32,713 bases of DNA from Candidatus Photodesmus blepharonis (GTDB lineage Bacteria; Pseudomonadota; Gammaproteobacteria; Enterobacterales; Vibrionaceae): assembly GCF_000731795.2 (NCBI RefSeq), contig NZ_JGVK01000003.1, forward strand, positions 1 to 32,713. The letters run 5' to 3'. Within the stretch, counting starts at the first letter, position 1. Each line of letters starts with the position of its first letter. Shown piece by piece: positions 8,562 to 17,404 of the stretch. The position numbers and the translations under genes were made by a program. The notes below the pieces were generated by a model that searched no databases, had not been told where the DNA came from, and saw nothing but the letters and a program-made list of their open reading frames with translations.

Positions 8562-9905
8562 GTGTTAGGGCGATTAATTGTAGGTTTCTTAGTAGGGATA
8601 TCCAGTATAGGATCAGTAGATTCTGCTTTAGAGTTAGTTATTACTGAGGGCATTAATTCTGCTCGTCCAATAGCGATACTACCTTTGAGCTGGAATGCTA
8701 CAACTGAGCCACCAGAAGATATTGCTGCTGTAGTAGCCTCAGATCTAAAACGCAGTGGTAAATTTAGTCCTATTGCGATCTCTGAAGTTTCAGAGAAATC
8801 TTATTTTGAATTAGATATGAACTTTGATCTTTGGATAGAGTTAGGTGTTGATGTGTTGTTTGCTGGTTCGATCTCTGAAGGTGATAAAGATAGCTATACC
8901 ATTAGCTATCAGTTAATCGATGTTGTCCGCGGTCAGTTGATGCAAAGACAAAATAGGAGCGCTTTTGGAAAGCCGAGTTATTCTAGGGATCATATCTTGT
9001 TTAACAAGCGTGCTATTATTCCAAAAAGAAAATTAAGAGAGTATGCACATCGAATATCAGATCTTATTTATGAGGCGTTGACTGGAAAAAAAGGTGCTTT
9101 TTTAACTCGTATTGCTTATGTGGTTATCCAAGATGAAGATTTTTATCCATATCAATTAAAAGTTTCTGATTACGATGGTTATAATGAAAAATTGATCTTG
9201 GGTTCTAAAGCACCTTTGATGTCGCTTGATTGGTCGCCGGATTCAAAAAATATAGCTTATGTTACTTTCCAAAATGGTCAAGCTGAGATTTTCATAATAA
9301 ATGTTTCTACTGGTAAGCGAAAAAAGATAACATCATTCCCTCGCCATAATGGTGCACCGAGATTTTCTCCTGATGGTAAATGTTTAGCTTTAGTATTGTC
9401 TCAAACTGGTAGCTTACAGGTTTATACATTAGATCTTGCTCTTCGTAAACTAACTCGTATTACAACAGATCGATCGAATAATACTGAGCCATTTTGGCAT
9501 CCTGATGGGAAATCTCTGATTTTTACCTCTGATAGGGGTGGTAAACCGCAGATTTATCAAGTAGATTTAGCAAGTTACGAGACTAATCGCTTGACTTTTC
9601 AAGGAAGTGAGAATTTAAGTGGACAGATTACTCCTGATGGACGTTTCCTTGTAATGGTAAACCGCAGTAATTCAGGTTTTAATTTAGCCAAGCAAGATTT
9701 AGAAACTGGGGCAGTACAAATTCTTACAAATACTTTGCTTGATGAATCGCCAAGCATTGCTCCTAATGGTGATATGGTGGTTTATAGCTCTATTTATAAT
9801 AAAACTAATGTGCTTTCTATGGTATCGATAGACGGACGTTTTAAAGCTAGATTACCGGTAACAAATCGGCGCGTTAGGGCGCCTGCTTGGTCTCCGTTTT
9901 TGTAG
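8562..9905 (+). CDS. tolB: Tol-Pal periplasmic beta-propeller protein TolB
   Basis: TolB is a periplasmic protein that cycles between Pal and TolA. The 447-residue product starts with GTG at 8562, with a GGAA ribosome-binding site just upstream. A signal peptide covers about residues 1-22, with likely cleavage after VDSA. An N-terminal alpha/beta domain (PIAILPLSWN onward) follows. The C-terminal six-bladed propeller shows repeated WSPDSKNIAYVT, FSPDGKCLALVL, WHPDGKSLIFTSDRGG and ITPDGRFLVMVN blades. The length is slightly above E. coli (430). It is 23 bp after tolA and 42 bp before pal, in one operon. Confidence 0.95.
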   Translation: MLGRLIVGFLVGISSIGSVDSALELVITEGINSARPIAILPLSWNATTEPPEDIAAVVASDLKRSGKFSPIAISEVSEKSYFELDMNFDLWIELGVDVLFAGSISEGDKDSYTISYQLIDVVRGQLMQRQNRSAFGKPSYSRDHILFNKRAIIPKRKLREYAHRISDLIYEALTGKKGAFLTRIAYVVIQDEDFYPYQLKVSDYDGYNEKLILGSKAPLMSLDWSPDSKNIAYVTFQNGQAEIFIINVSTGKRKKITSFPRHNGAPRFSPDGKCLALVLSQTGSLQVYTLDLALRKLTRITTDRSNNTEPFWHPDGKSLIFTSDRGGKPQIYQVDLASYETNRLTFQGSENLSGQITPDGRFLVMVNRSNSGFNLAKQDLETGAVQILTNTLLDESPSIAPNGDMVVYSSIYNKTNVLSMVSIDGRFKARLPVTNRRVRAPAWSPFL

Positions 9906-9947
9906 CAAGAAATATCAATAAGTCTTTAATAGTAAGGAAAAATTAAG

Positions 9948-10481
9948 ATGCAGTTTAGTAACTTTTTTAAAGGGGTATTTTTTGTGCTATCTATGCTGTC
10001 TTTAATAGCATGCAGTTCAAGTTATAACAATGATGAAATGTTCAATTCTAATTCGAAGCTTAAACAAAGTAAATTTGGATTGGATACATCAGTTGTTTCG
10101 GTTGTTGATGAAAATAGAGAATTTACAGAGGAGGAGTATCAGGAGAAATTTCTTCGTGAAAACAAAATAGTTTATTTTGCATTTGATGATTTTGTTATTA
10201 CAAAAAACTATGAAGAAATGTTATCGTATCATGCAGCTTATTTAAGCAAAAACACGGATGTTCAATTGACGATAGAGGGTCATGCTGATGAGAGAGGTAC
10301 TCCAGAATACAATATTGCTTTAGGTGAACGTCGTGCAAAGTCTGTGGCCGATTATTTACAGGCTTTAGGTGTTCAGGCTGAACAAATTTCCCTTGTAAGT
10401 TACGGAGAAGAGAAGCCTATTTTATTAGGTCAATCTGAGGATGCGTACGCCAAAAATCGACGAGCAGTTTTAGTGTATTAA
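9948..10481 (+). CDS. pal: Peptidoglycan-associated lipoprotein Pal
   Basis: Pal is an outer-membrane lipoprotein that binds peptidoglycan and TolB. The 177-residue precursor has a lipoprotein signal peptide with lipobox LIAC, cysteine at residue 22. The mature part contains an OmpA-like peptidoglycan-binding domain: [10 protein letters not shown], then [19 protein letters not shown] with the aspartate and arginine that hold diaminopimelate, and [11 protein letters not shown]. The start is ATG at 9948 with an AAGGA ribosome-binding site. cpoB begins one base after the stop. The sequence is intact and typical. Confidence 0.96.
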   Translation: MQFSNFFKGVFFVLSMLSLIACSSSYNNDEMFNSNSKLKQSKFGLDTSVVSVVDENREFTEEEYQEKFLRENKIVYFAFDDFVITKNYEEMLSYHAAYLSKNTDVQLTIEGHADERGTPEYNIALGERRAKSVADYLQALGVQAEQISLVSYGEEKPILLGQSEDAYAKNRRAVLVY

Positions 10482-10482
10482 C

Positions 10483-11265
10483 ATGCAGAAAGTAAATTTT
10501 CTTAATGCTAGGATGATTTTAGTAATGTTGTTGGTTGGTGCAGGTCCATTATTCTCTGCGCCAGCGCCAGTATCGGATTTAAATAATGCTGAATCTTTTC
10601 TTGAAAACACACAAAGTATTCATTCTAAGGAAAGGGGTCTTCAGCGTTTGGAAAAATTATTTATTAATCGCAATAAAATGCAATTGCAGATACAGAAACA
10701 AATTGACGAGATGTCTCTAGAAATTAGTCAACTTCGCGGTCAATTAGAGAAGAGCAATTACGATATACAACAAATGCTTTATCGTCAACAAGAACTGTTC
10801 ATAGAACTTGACCAAGTCAATCAAGTGATTCAAAATACTGTTATTGCCAAAGATGCATCAGGATCTAAATCCATCGTCGATTATAGCAATACTGATGAAC
10901 AGAAAGCTTATCAGTATGCAGTGGATTTAATTTTAAAGAAAAAAGATTACTCTGGATCTATTCTAATCTTGGAGAAATTTCAAAAAGATTATCCAAATTC
11001 TGGTTTTTTACCTAACGTATATTATTGGTTAGGTCAGCTTTATTTTGCCAAAAAACAAGATAAAAAGGCTAAGGAAAATTTTTTATCCGTGATTACATAT
11101 AAAGAATATGAGAAGCGTTCTAATGCACTAATGAAGCTGGGAGATATTGAAAAACGAAATAATAATGAAGTAATAGCAAGAAAATATTATCAACAGGTTC
11201 TAGATGAGTATCCGAGTAGCGCTTTAGCTGATTTTATTAAAAAAAAATTAAAGGACTTATCTTAA
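10483..11265 (+). CDS. cpoB: Cell division coordinator CpoB (YbgF)
   Basis: CpoB is a periplasmic protein that links Tol-Pal constriction with peptidoglycan synthesis by PBP1B at the septum. The 260-residue product has a signal peptide (about 1-26, cleaved near LFSA). A trimerising coiled coil rich in Q, E and L follows (about 50-115). The C-terminal part carries tetratricopeptide repeats (about 140-258), seen in AVDLILKKKDYSGSILILEKF, NVYYWLGQLYFAKK and YYQQVLDEYPSSALAD. The gene starts one base after pal, as in the conserved operon. It is the last gene of the unit. Confidence 0.93.
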   Translation: MQKVNFLNARMILVMLLVGAGPLFSAPAPVSDLNNAESFLENTQSIHSKERGLQRLEKLFINRNKMQLQIQKQIDEMSLEISQLRGQLEKSNYDIQQMLYRQQELFIELDQVNQVIQNTVIAKDASGSKSIVDYSNTDEQKAYQYAVDLILKKKDYSGSILILEKFQKDYPNSGFLPNVYYWLGQLYFAKKQDKKAKENFLSVITYKEYEKRSNALMKLGDIEKRNNNEVIARKYYQQVLDEYPSSALADFIKKKLKDLS

Positions 11266-11300
11266 CGCTTCAATAGTTTGCTTGAATTAAATTCAGATGT

Positions 11301-11328
11301 AGTGACTGTGTTAAAAAACATAGTTACT
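11301..11328. other. Stem-loop between cpoB and nadA
   Basis: AGTGACTGTG (11301-11310) pairs with CATAGTTACT (11319-11328) over 10 bp with two G-U pairs and an eight-base A-rich loop. No T-tract follows, so it is not a typical rho-independent terminator. It could be the weak end of the tol-pal transcript, an RNA-processing site or a leader structure for nadA. In E. coli tRNA genes lie between cpoB and nadA; none is seen here. Confidence 0.4.
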
Positions 11329-11403
11329 CTGCTATGATAAGTGATTGATTTGAATCATTTAGAGTGTAGAATGTTCGGATTAAGGTTGTATGGAGCTAGA
11401 TCA

Positions 11404-12462
11404 ATGAATTACGATGTCGTTAAGCCGAGTTATTCCTTTCCAGAAAAACCTTTTCCATTAAAAGAGAAAGAAAAGAAAGCCTGTATAACTGAAATTAAAA
11501 CATTGCTAAAAGAAAAAGATGCCGTCTTGATATCGCATTATTATACTGATCCTGAAATTCAAGCTTTAGCTGAAAGTACTGGTGGTTTTGTTGGAGATTC
11601 ACTTGAAATGGCAAAATTTGGTAATTCTCATTCAGCGAGTACTTTGGTTATTACAGGTGTTCGTTTTATGGGAGAGTCTGCTAAAATTTTAACTCCGGAA
11701 AAGCGCGTTTTAATGCCTAGGCTTGATGCTGAATGTTCCCTAGACCTTAGTTGTCCTGCAGATAAATTTAGCAAATTTTGTGATGCTTATCCGAATCATA
11801 CGGTTGTAGTATACGCAAACACTTCAGCTGCTGTAAAAGCTCGTGCAGATTGGGTTGTAACATCTAGTGTTGCTTTAGAAATTATTGAATATTTAGATTC
11901 CAAAAGTGAGCGAATTATTTGGGGTCCTGATCGTCATTTAGGTTCGTATATTACCAATAAAACAGGTATAGAAATGATACTTTGGCAAGGTGAATGCGTT
12001 GTGCATGATGAATTTTCTATAGATGCTTTACGTAAAATGAAACTTTTTTATCCTGATGCTGCTGTTTTGGTTCATCCTGAATCACCAATGAGTGTTCTTG
12101 AATTTGCAGATGTTGTTGGTTCAACAAGTCAATTAATTAAAGCAGCAAAAGAATTGCCACAAAATCAGATGATTGTTGCAACAGATAAAGGTATCCTTTT
12201 CAAAATGCAACAACTAGTTCCGGAAAAAGAGCTTATATCAGCTTTAACACCTGGTCCAGGTGCGACTTGTCGGAGTTGTGCTCACTGTCCTTGGATGGCG
12301 ATAAACAGCCTTAAAGGAATTGAAGAAGCATTATTAGATGGTCAAGAGAATGAAATATTTATTGATGAAAAGCTACGGGTTAAATCATTAATCCCGTTAA
12401 ACCGTATGTTGAATTTTGCTGAGAAGCTCACTGAAAAGTATAGTTCGACATCTGGGTTCTAG
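11404..12462 (+). CDS. nadA: Quinolinate synthase NadA
   Basis: NadA condenses iminoaspartate with dihydroxyacetone phosphate to quinolinate, using a [4Fe-4S] cluster, in de novo NAD synthesis. From ATG 11404 the protein is 352 residues, close to E. coli (347). This start has a GGAG site at 11392-11395 and makes the N-terminus match homologues ([10 protein letters not shown]). In-frame GTG 11341 and ATG 11371 would add unmatched residues. The three expected cluster ligands are C111, C198 and C295. Other family motifs are [26 protein letters not shown] and [11 protein letters not shown]. nadB, its usual partner, is not in this window. Confidence 0.95.
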   Translation: MNYDVVKPSYSFPEKPFPLKEKEKKACITEIKTLLKEKDAVLISHYYTDPEIQALAESTGGFVGDSLEMAKFGNSHSASTLVITGVRFMGESAKILTPEKRVLMPRLDAECSLDLSCPADKFSKFCDAYPNHTVVVYANTSAAVKARADWVVTSSVALEIIEYLDSKSERIIWGPDRHLGSYITNKTGIEMILWQGECVVHDEFSIDALRKMKLFYPDAAVLVHPESPMSVLEFADVVGSTSQLIKAAKELPQNQMIVATDKGILFKMQQLVPEKELISALTPGPGATCRSCAHCPWMAINSLKGIEEALLDGQENEIFIDEKLRVKSLIPLNRMLNFAEKLTEKYSSTSGF

Positions 12463-12483
12463 ACTTTTTTATTGATGGTTTCC

Positions 12484-12517
12484 ATCATTAGTAAGTGTGG
12501 TGATTTTTTATTTTTTC
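12484..12517 (+). terminator. Possible terminator downstream of nadA
   Basis: ATCATT (12484-12489) can pair with GGTGAT (12499-12504), with two G-U pairs and a nine-base loop. A T-rich tract (12505-12517) follows at once. A second, perfect hairpin, TGATGG-TTT-CCATCA, lies at 12473-12487 and overlaps it, so the two may be alternatives. The element reaches into the 3' end of the convergent gene at 12508-14964. Confidence 0.4.
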
Positions 12518-14964
12518 TTGTATTTTTGAAACAGAGCTTCCAGTTTCATAGGCTGACCATGAAGATAGCCTTGTGATAATTGACATTTATTATTTTTAAG
12601 CCATAGACTTTGCTCATAGCATTCAACACCTTCTGCTACAACAATTAACTTAGATACGTTTGCTACCGCTAAAATTGATTTCATCACATTTTCAATCTGT
12701 TTGTCTTGTCCGATTGCTTGTACAAAGGTTCGATCTATTTTTATTTCAGTAATAGGAAGTTGACTCAGATAACTTAAAGAGCAATAGCCCGTACCAAAGT
12801 CATCTAAGGAAATTCCAAAACCATATTCTTTTATTTCATCCAATATCGGTTTTACTTGAGCTATATCTTCAATAAGCACATTTTCTGTAATTTCTATAGT
12901 GATATTTTGTATGAGAACACCGATATTATTTACAAATTCTTTTAATCTAAAAGCAAAGTTAGATTCTAGAAGTTGGAGAGGAGACACATTGATAGATAGA
13001 CCGATTGATTGGTTAGTATTAGCGCAAAAATGATGAATATCAGCGCATGCTTTGGAAAATATATAATCGCCAATTGAATGGATTAAACCTTTACTTTCCG
13101 CTATGGGTATAAACTGTTGCGCTGGTATTAAACCAAGTTTTTTATTATTCCAACGACAGAGGGCCTCAACAGCTTTAAGCTGGCCAGTTTGAGTGTCTAC
13201 TTGAGGTTGATAAACGACGCTGATCTCATCATTTCTTAGTGCAGAAGAGAGCTCATCTTCCAATAAAAATTGGTATTGAACTTCTTTGTTGATATTTGTG
13301 TCGTAAAATAGAGCAGTGCCCTTGCATTTTTCTTTTGTTCTGTATAGTACGATATCAGATTTGCTAATCAATTCCTCTTCATTTTCTCCATCTTTAGGAT
13401 AGACAGCTATTCCTATGCTACTGGAAACTTTTAATCTTACCCCATTAAGTGTGATCGTATTTTCAAATAAAGCTAGAAGTTTATATGATTTAGCCTTAAT
13501 TTCTTGTTCACTCTTAATTAAAGAAAAACAAACAATAAATTCGTCTCCACCAAATCTCGCAGCTATATCATGTTTCCCAACGAGACTTTTAATTTTCTGG
13601 CCAATTAATTTTATAAATTTATCGCCAAATCGGTGTCCATACTGATCATTGATCTTTTTGAAATCATCAATGTCGACAAACATAACTGCTAGCATTGTTT
13701 TAGTCGAATGACACATTTTTATAGCACATTCTAGTTGCTTGCTTAGTTTTGTTCTATTCGCTAAACCTGTTAAAGGATCGTGATGAGCTAAGTATTCTAG
13801 CTGACCTTGGCTTTCTTTTAACTTAGAAAAGCTATCTTGTATTTTGCTTTGAAAATCATAAAAACGTCGGTTTATATAGTTCCCAATGTAGATGGAAATA
13901 ATACCAAGTACCAGTGCAAAAATAGTACAAGCAACTAATATTTTATATAAAGCCGCTTTACCTTCTATTATCAACTTTTTTTCTTTATCAATTAGATAAG
14001 TATCAATCTTAGATAATGAAACAGGAGCTATCAAAAACCATTCCCAAAGAGGAAAGCTATGAACATAAAAGATTTGAGATTTTCTAGTAAGATTGTTCTG
14101 TACTTTAATGAAATCTCCTTGATTGTCAGCAAGAGTTAAAGAACTAAGAAAGCTTGCGTACTCCCATTGATGACCAATCAAAGTTTGTTTGATATGAGAT
14201 AACACCTTCCCATCATAATTTGTTACAATGACAAAACCATCATTTCCAAAAGAGAAATTGGATAACCAATTGAGTAAATTTTTTTTTATACTATTTTGTA
14301 CGTCAGAAACATATTCTCCAGTCCCTATGAGCCAATCATACTCTTCGAATCGTTTAGCAAAACCAATTTTTTCAAACTCTGTATCACCATGTCCAGGTTT
14401 TCTAAACCACCAACGATAGAAAGCTTCACCATTTTTTGATTTTTTGATTAAATCAATATGCTCCTTAAGAATGAAAGTACCATGAACATCTTGTAACTTT
14501 ATCTTTGATTGACCTTCTATCTGAGGTATGAGAGGGTGCAATACACTGACACCTTGCATTGTGAAAATGAAAAAATATCCTCTGTTTTCATTAAAACGTA
14601 TTGGATTTAGTGCATTATAAATATTTTTTGAAATAACAGATTTGCTTTGATAAGAATTTTTCTGGTATATGTTACTGGCTATTTGATGTGCTTCTAAAAC
14701 CCTGGAATAAATATTTTTTTCTAACAGATTAACTGTTTGCGTCTGTTCATAGTTGATTTTATCAACAACTGACTGTACTCTTTGTTTTATTGACGTTTTC
14801 TGGTTTCCAATATAGTCAGATCTTAATCCATCAACCAAATCACGAGTTTTTTTCTGATTGTTGCTCGCGAGTATCACGAATAAAACAGTGATAAATATAC
14901 TCACCATACAAAAAGGAAAGTAACGAACTATTTTGACAAGCTTTTTATCGGTAAAAACATCCAT
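12508..14964 (-). CDS. Membrane Cache-GGDEF-EAL cyclic-di-GMP sensor enzyme
   Basis: This 818-residue inner-membrane protein is predicted to make or break cyclic di-GMP in response to a periplasmic signal. A first membrane helix lies at about 15-33 and a second at about 340-361. Between them is a periplasmic region with two Cache-like modules (about 75-230, with RGYFFIFTMQGVSVLHP, and 235-325, with GFVIVTNYDGKVLSH). The GGDEF domain (about 390-555) has RFGGDEF at 470-476. The inhibitory I-site reads GKHD instead of RxxD, so product inhibition is probably lost. The EAL domain (about 570-818) keeps EAL 600-602, NVS 659-661, EITEN, DDFGTG, KIDR, AEGVE and QGYLHG, so the phosphodiesterase looks competent. 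It stands alone between nadA and tRNA-Ser. Confidence 0.9.
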   Translation of the reverse strand: MDVFTDKKLVKIVRYFPFCMVSIFITVLFVILASNNQKKTRDLVDGLRSDYIGNQKTSIKQRVQSVVDKINYEQTQTVNLLEKNIYSRVLEAHQIASNIYQKNSYQSKSVISKNIYNALNPIRFNENRGYFFIFTMQGVSVLHPLIPQIEGQSKIKLQDVHGTFILKEHIDLIKKSKNGEAFYRWWFRKPGHGDTEFEKIGFAKRFEEYDWLIGTGEYVSDVQNSIKKNLLNWLSNFSFGNDGFVIVTNYDGKVLSHIKQTLIGHQWEYASFLSSLTLADNQGDFIKVQNNLTRKSQIFYVHSFPLWEWFLIAPVSLSKIDTYLIDKEKKLIIEGKAALYKILVACTIFALVLGIISIYIGNYINRRFYDFQSKIQDSFSKLKESQGQLEYLAHHDPLTGLANRTKLSKQLECAIKMCHSTKTMLAVMFVDIDDFKKINDQYGHRFGDKFIKLIGQKIKSLVGKHDIAARFGGDEFIVCFSLIKSEQEIKAKSYKLLALFENTITLNGVRLKVSSSIGIAVYPKDGENEEELISKSDIVLYRTKEKCKGTALFYDTNINKEVQYQFLLEDELSSALRNDEISVVYQPQVDTQTGQLKAVEALCRWNNKKLGLIPAQQFIPIAESKGLIHSIGDYIFSKACADIHHFCANTNQSIGLSINVSPLQLLESNFAFRLKEFVNNIGVLIQNITIEITENVLIEDIAQVKPILDEIKEYGFGISLDDFGTGYCSLSYLSQLPITEIKIDRTFVQAIGQDKQIENVMKSILAVANVSKLIVVAEGVECYEQSLWLKNNKCQLSQGYLHGQPMKLEALFQKYKKK

Positions 14965-15203
14965 AGTATTTTATTAATTATTCCATAATAACGACGTAAG
15001 CTGCACTGGTTAATAGTAGTGTTGCTTCATTTTTTTTTCAAGATTGTCATCAACGATTTTTACGTTTTCCTGTTCTTAAGGAGTAGATAAAAATTTACAG
15101 TTTTGAAGCATGTTTTTTACGTGTGTGGTGAGAGTTATTTGGAAATTTTGAAAAAATGTCCATAACAAATGAAGGTAATTAGAAATCTTTATGTTTGAAG
15201 AAC
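14965..15203. other. AT-rich spacer between the GGDEF-EAL gene and tRNA-Ser
   Basis: These 239 bases hold no convincing gene. They include a run of nine T (15030-15038) and presumably the promoter of the minus-strand GGDEF-EAL gene and the 3' processing region of the tRNA. A 71-codon minus-strand frame here runs through the tRNA and is rejected. Confidence 0.4.
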
Positions 15204-15292
15204 TGGCGGTGAGTGAGAGATTCGAACTCTCGGTACGTTTTCCATACACACGCTTTCCAAGCGTGTTCCTTAAGCCACTCGGACAACTCACC
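15204..15292 (-). tRNA. tRNA-Ser (anticodon GGA)
   Basis: Read on the minus strand, an 89-base class II tRNA with a long variable arm folds cleanly. The acceptor stem is GGTGAGT paired with ACTCACC, then discriminator G and an encoded CCA (15204-15206). The anticodon stem-loop ACGCTTGGAAAGCGT presents GGA, which reads UCC and UCU serine codons. The T arm has the invariant TTCGAAT. The 5' base is 15292. The gene lies 25 bp after the stop of the outer-membrane protein gene and may be cotranscribed with it or use a promoter in that gene's 3' end. Confidence 0.95.
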
Positions 15293-15301
15293 TGGTAAAG
15301 A

Positions 15302-15330
15302 TGTATAGATTATTCATTTAAAGCTTGAAG
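15302..15330 (-). promoter_or_regulatory. Possible weak promoter for tRNA-Ser
   Basis: On the minus strand a TATACA -10-like hexamer (15302-15307) lies about nine bases before the tRNA 5' end. The -35 region, about 17 bp further upstream, would fall within the last codons of the outer-membrane protein gene and matches the consensus poorly. The call rests mainly on the -10 match and its position. Confidence 0.22.
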
Positions 15331-15884
15331 CGAGTAGTTAGCATTAACTGATCGTTGTATGCATTATTAATACGTGCTGCTATGCCTAAAGAAAAAAGCT
15401 CAGTTGAATGAAAACGAGCATAAGCTGAACCTAACCAGTGATTATCGTTTTCGATAGAAATGTAGCCAGCTATCATGCCTACTTCTAATTGTGGTCCTAG
15501 CCATTGTCGGACACCTAAGTTAAGTTCCATACCAGTATTTGTATTTTCTCCTTTATCTTGAATATGGAACAGCATTTCACCCATTAGATCTGCCCAGTTA
15601 TTAACTGGAGCATGAAAGCCTAAACCTAAAACTGCATCGTAGTCACTTTCAAAATCGGAATCTATCCTTGCAACAGCATGAGCATTTGGATGGATAGATT
15701 CACTAATTGCAGCACCAAAAGTGATGGGACTTGCATTTACTCTAGTTTCAATGTAGTCATAGCCAAAGTTACTCATAATCGCAGGGTTATCTGGATCGAT
15801 CTTTGTAAACGCTTGGCTAGATATCAACAAAAGCAAAGCAGTAATAGTTATCTTACGTATAGTCACAATAAACCTATTATTCAC
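15318..15884 (-). CDS. Small outer-membrane beta-barrel protein, function unknown
   Basis: The 188-residue product has a signal peptide ending near SSQAFT. The remainder alternates polar and hydrophobic residues in short strands (for example ELNLGVRQWLGPQLEVGMIAG) and ends in phenylalanine-lysine-leucine (TRFKL), which together suggest an eight-stranded outer-membrane barrel. It recalls the YfaZ-type or uncharacterised barrel proteins of Vibrio, but I cannot assign a function. The GTG at 15884 has a GGAA site upstream. A second GTG six codons later has a closer AGG and would give a more classical signal peptide. It precedes tRNA-Ser on the same strand and is divergent from serC. Confidence 0.75.
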   Translation of the reverse strand: MNNRFIVTIRKITITALLLLISSQAFTKIDPDNPAIMSNFGYDYIETRVNASPITFGAAISESIHPNAHAVARIDSDFESDYDAVLGLGFHAPVNNWADLMGEMLFHIQDKGENTNTGMELNLGVRQWLGPQLEVGMIAGYISIENDNHWLGSAYARFHSTELFSLGIAARINNAYNDQLMLTTRFKL

Positions 15885-16241
15885 TAGTTATTTCCATTTT
15901 CTAAAAAACGCAGCATTCTAATTTAATCTTCAAAAATTATAAAGTATTTTTGTAGTTTATTGTTAATAAAAAACATTATTTTTCCAATTTTTTAAAAAAT
16001 TAAGTGCTCGCAGTATCAATGAATTAATTATATAAAACATATTATTGTTATTTTAGATTAGTTCAACGATAAGATTATGAAATTAAGGCAATTTAAACAT
16101 ATAGAAATTTGTTGCTAATAATAATTTATTGAAAAAGCTTTTTGAGTAATGATATTTTTTCACGGAAAAAACAATTGTTTTGTCCATTCATTAGTAGAAT
16201 TAGGGTTTGACTGCAAGTGAAAAGTTGGAGTAATAAAATTT
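15885..16241. other. 357-bp divergent intergenic region before serC
   Basis: This very AT-rich stretch holds no ORF of substance. It must contain start signals for the barrel protein gene (minus) and serC (plus). It includes a perfect 12-base palindrome, AAAAAGCTTTTT, at 16132-16143, inside the possible serC promoter. I see no RNA gene or recognisable repeat otherwise. Confidence 0.5.
16129..16158 (+). promoter_or_regulatory. Possible sigma-70 promoter for serC
   Basis: TTGAAA (16129-16134) and TATTTT (16153-16158) are separated by 18 bp. The -35 matches five of six consensus bases and the -10 four of six. A start site near 16166 would give a leader of about 75 bases. In such AT-rich DNA matches like this arise easily by chance, so confidence is low. 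Confidence 0.3.
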
Positions 16242-17339
16242 ATGGGATTAATTTTAAGAAATGTATTCAATTTTAGCGCTGGTCCAGCCGGATTACCAAA
16301 GGCAGCTATGAAGCAAGCACAGGCTGAGTTTGTCAATTGGAAAAATTTAGGTTTATCTGTAATGGAAATTAGTCATCGAAGTCGATTTTTTCTTCAAGTT
16401 GCAGAAGAGGCAGAACAAGACCTTCGAGATTTGCTTAATATACCTAGTGACTACGAGATTTTATTTTGCCAAGGTGGCGCTCGTGCTCAATTTTCAGCCG
16501 TTCCTTTAAATCTTCTTGGTAACAGTAAACAAGCGACTTATATTGATGCCGGTTACTGGGCAAAAAGTGCAGCTAAAGAAGCAAAAAAATATTGTGATAT
16601 AGATATTTTTAAAGCCAAAATAAAAAAAGGTGGTAAAAATTCAGTTATCTTGGCTAAAGAGTGGAAAATTGATTCGAATTCCGCCTATGTTCATTTCTGT
16701 CCAAATGAAACTATTGATGGTATTGAGATTAACGATCTTCCTCAAACTGATAAACCAATCGTTGCAGATATGTCTTCGACTATTTTATCGAGAGAAATTG
16801 ATGTGTCGAAGTATGGTGTAATTTATGCTGGAGCTCAAAAAAACATTGGTCCTGCAGGCATTTGCGTCACGATTGTTCGGAATGATTTGCTTGAACTTTC
16901 AAACAGCTTGCTTCCAAGCATATTAAATTATAAAGTGTTAGCCGAGAAAAAGTCAATGTTTAATACTCCTCCAACGTTTGCGTGGTATTTATCTGGTTTA
17001 GTTTTCAAGTGGTTAAAAAAACAAGGTGGAGTTAAGGCAATAGAGCAAATCAATCGCGAGAAAGCTTCTATCCTTTACAATTATATTGATGAATCAAAAT
17101 TTTATGAAAATAATGTACATGTTGAAAATCGTTCGATAATGAATGTACCATTTCAATTAGCAAAACCAGAACTCAACATTAAATTTCTTATGCAAGCATC
17201 AGAGTCCGGTTTGATGGAACTGAAAGGACATCGCTCAGTTGGTGGTATGCGAGCTTCCATCTATAACTCTATGCCAATTGAAGGTGTGAAAGCGTTAGTA
17301 GGATTTATGTGTGAATTTGAAAAAAAATACCTCACTTAG
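16242..17339 (+). CDS. serC: Phosphoserine aminotransferase SerC
   Basis: SerC is a PLP enzyme that converts 3-phosphohydroxypyruvate to phosphoserine in serine synthesis and also acts in pyridoxine synthesis. The 365-residue product has the family length. It shows [11 protein letters not shown] near the N-terminus, the PLP lysine K200 in [32 protein letters not shown], and the C-terminal substrate block [14 protein letters not shown]. The phosphate-binding loop reads [10 protein letters not shown] where E. coli has FCHGGGRGQF; Q-G-G-A forms occur in other SerC proteins, so this is probably harmless. The start is ATG at 16242; a GGAG lies 11 bases upstream, slightly far. It is a single-gene unit here. 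Confidence 0.96.
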   Translation: MGLILRNVFNFSAGPAGLPKAAMKQAQAEFVNWKNLGLSVMEISHRSRFFLQVAEEAEQDLRDLLNIPSDYEILFCQGGARAQFSAVPLNLLGNSKQATYIDAGYWAKSAAKEAKKYCDIDIFKAKIKKGGKNSVILAKEWKIDSNSAYVHFCPNETIDGIEINDLPQTDKPIVADMSSTILSREIDVSKYGVIYAGAQKNIGPAGICVTIVRNDLLELSNSLLPSILNYKVLAEKKSMFNTPPTFAWYLSGLVFKWLKKQGGVKAIEQINREKASILYNYIDESKFYENNVHVENRSIMNVPFQLAKPELNIKFLMQASESGLMELKGHRSVGGMRASIYNSMPIEGVKALVGFMCEFEKKYLT

Positions 17340-17377
17340 AGTCATAAAAGTCAAGTTGCCGATTATTTTAATCCAAT

Positions 17378-17404
17378 ATAGCTTGTCTTATTAAGAACAG
17401 CTAT
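17378..17404. other. Inverted repeat at the serC / lipoprotein convergence
   Basis: ATAGCT (17378-17383) pairs with AGCTAT (17399-17404). After a 2x2 internal loop, TCTT pairs with AAGA around a three-base loop, 10 bp in all. It lies where two convergent genes end and overlaps the stop codon of the lipoprotein gene. No T-tract follows on either strand, so it would be at best a weak bidirectional terminator. Confidence 0.35.

Noticed and set aside
12473..12487. Perfect TGATGG-TTT-CCATCA hairpin as a terminator for the GGDEF-EAL gene
   Set aside because: On the minus strand it is followed by A residues, not T, so it does not fit a rho-independent terminator in that direction.
13415..13645. Plus-strand frame inside the GGDEF domain gene
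   Set aside because: Antisense shadow of a strongly conserved coding region.
15076..15291. 71-codon minus-strand frame
   Set aside because: It runs through the whole tRNA-Ser gene; its first half is the tRNA sequence read as protein.
16206..16236. TTGACT and TAATAA as a serC promoter
   Set aside because: The start of transcription would fall at the start codon, leaving no room for the visible GGAG; an upstream promoter is more plausible.
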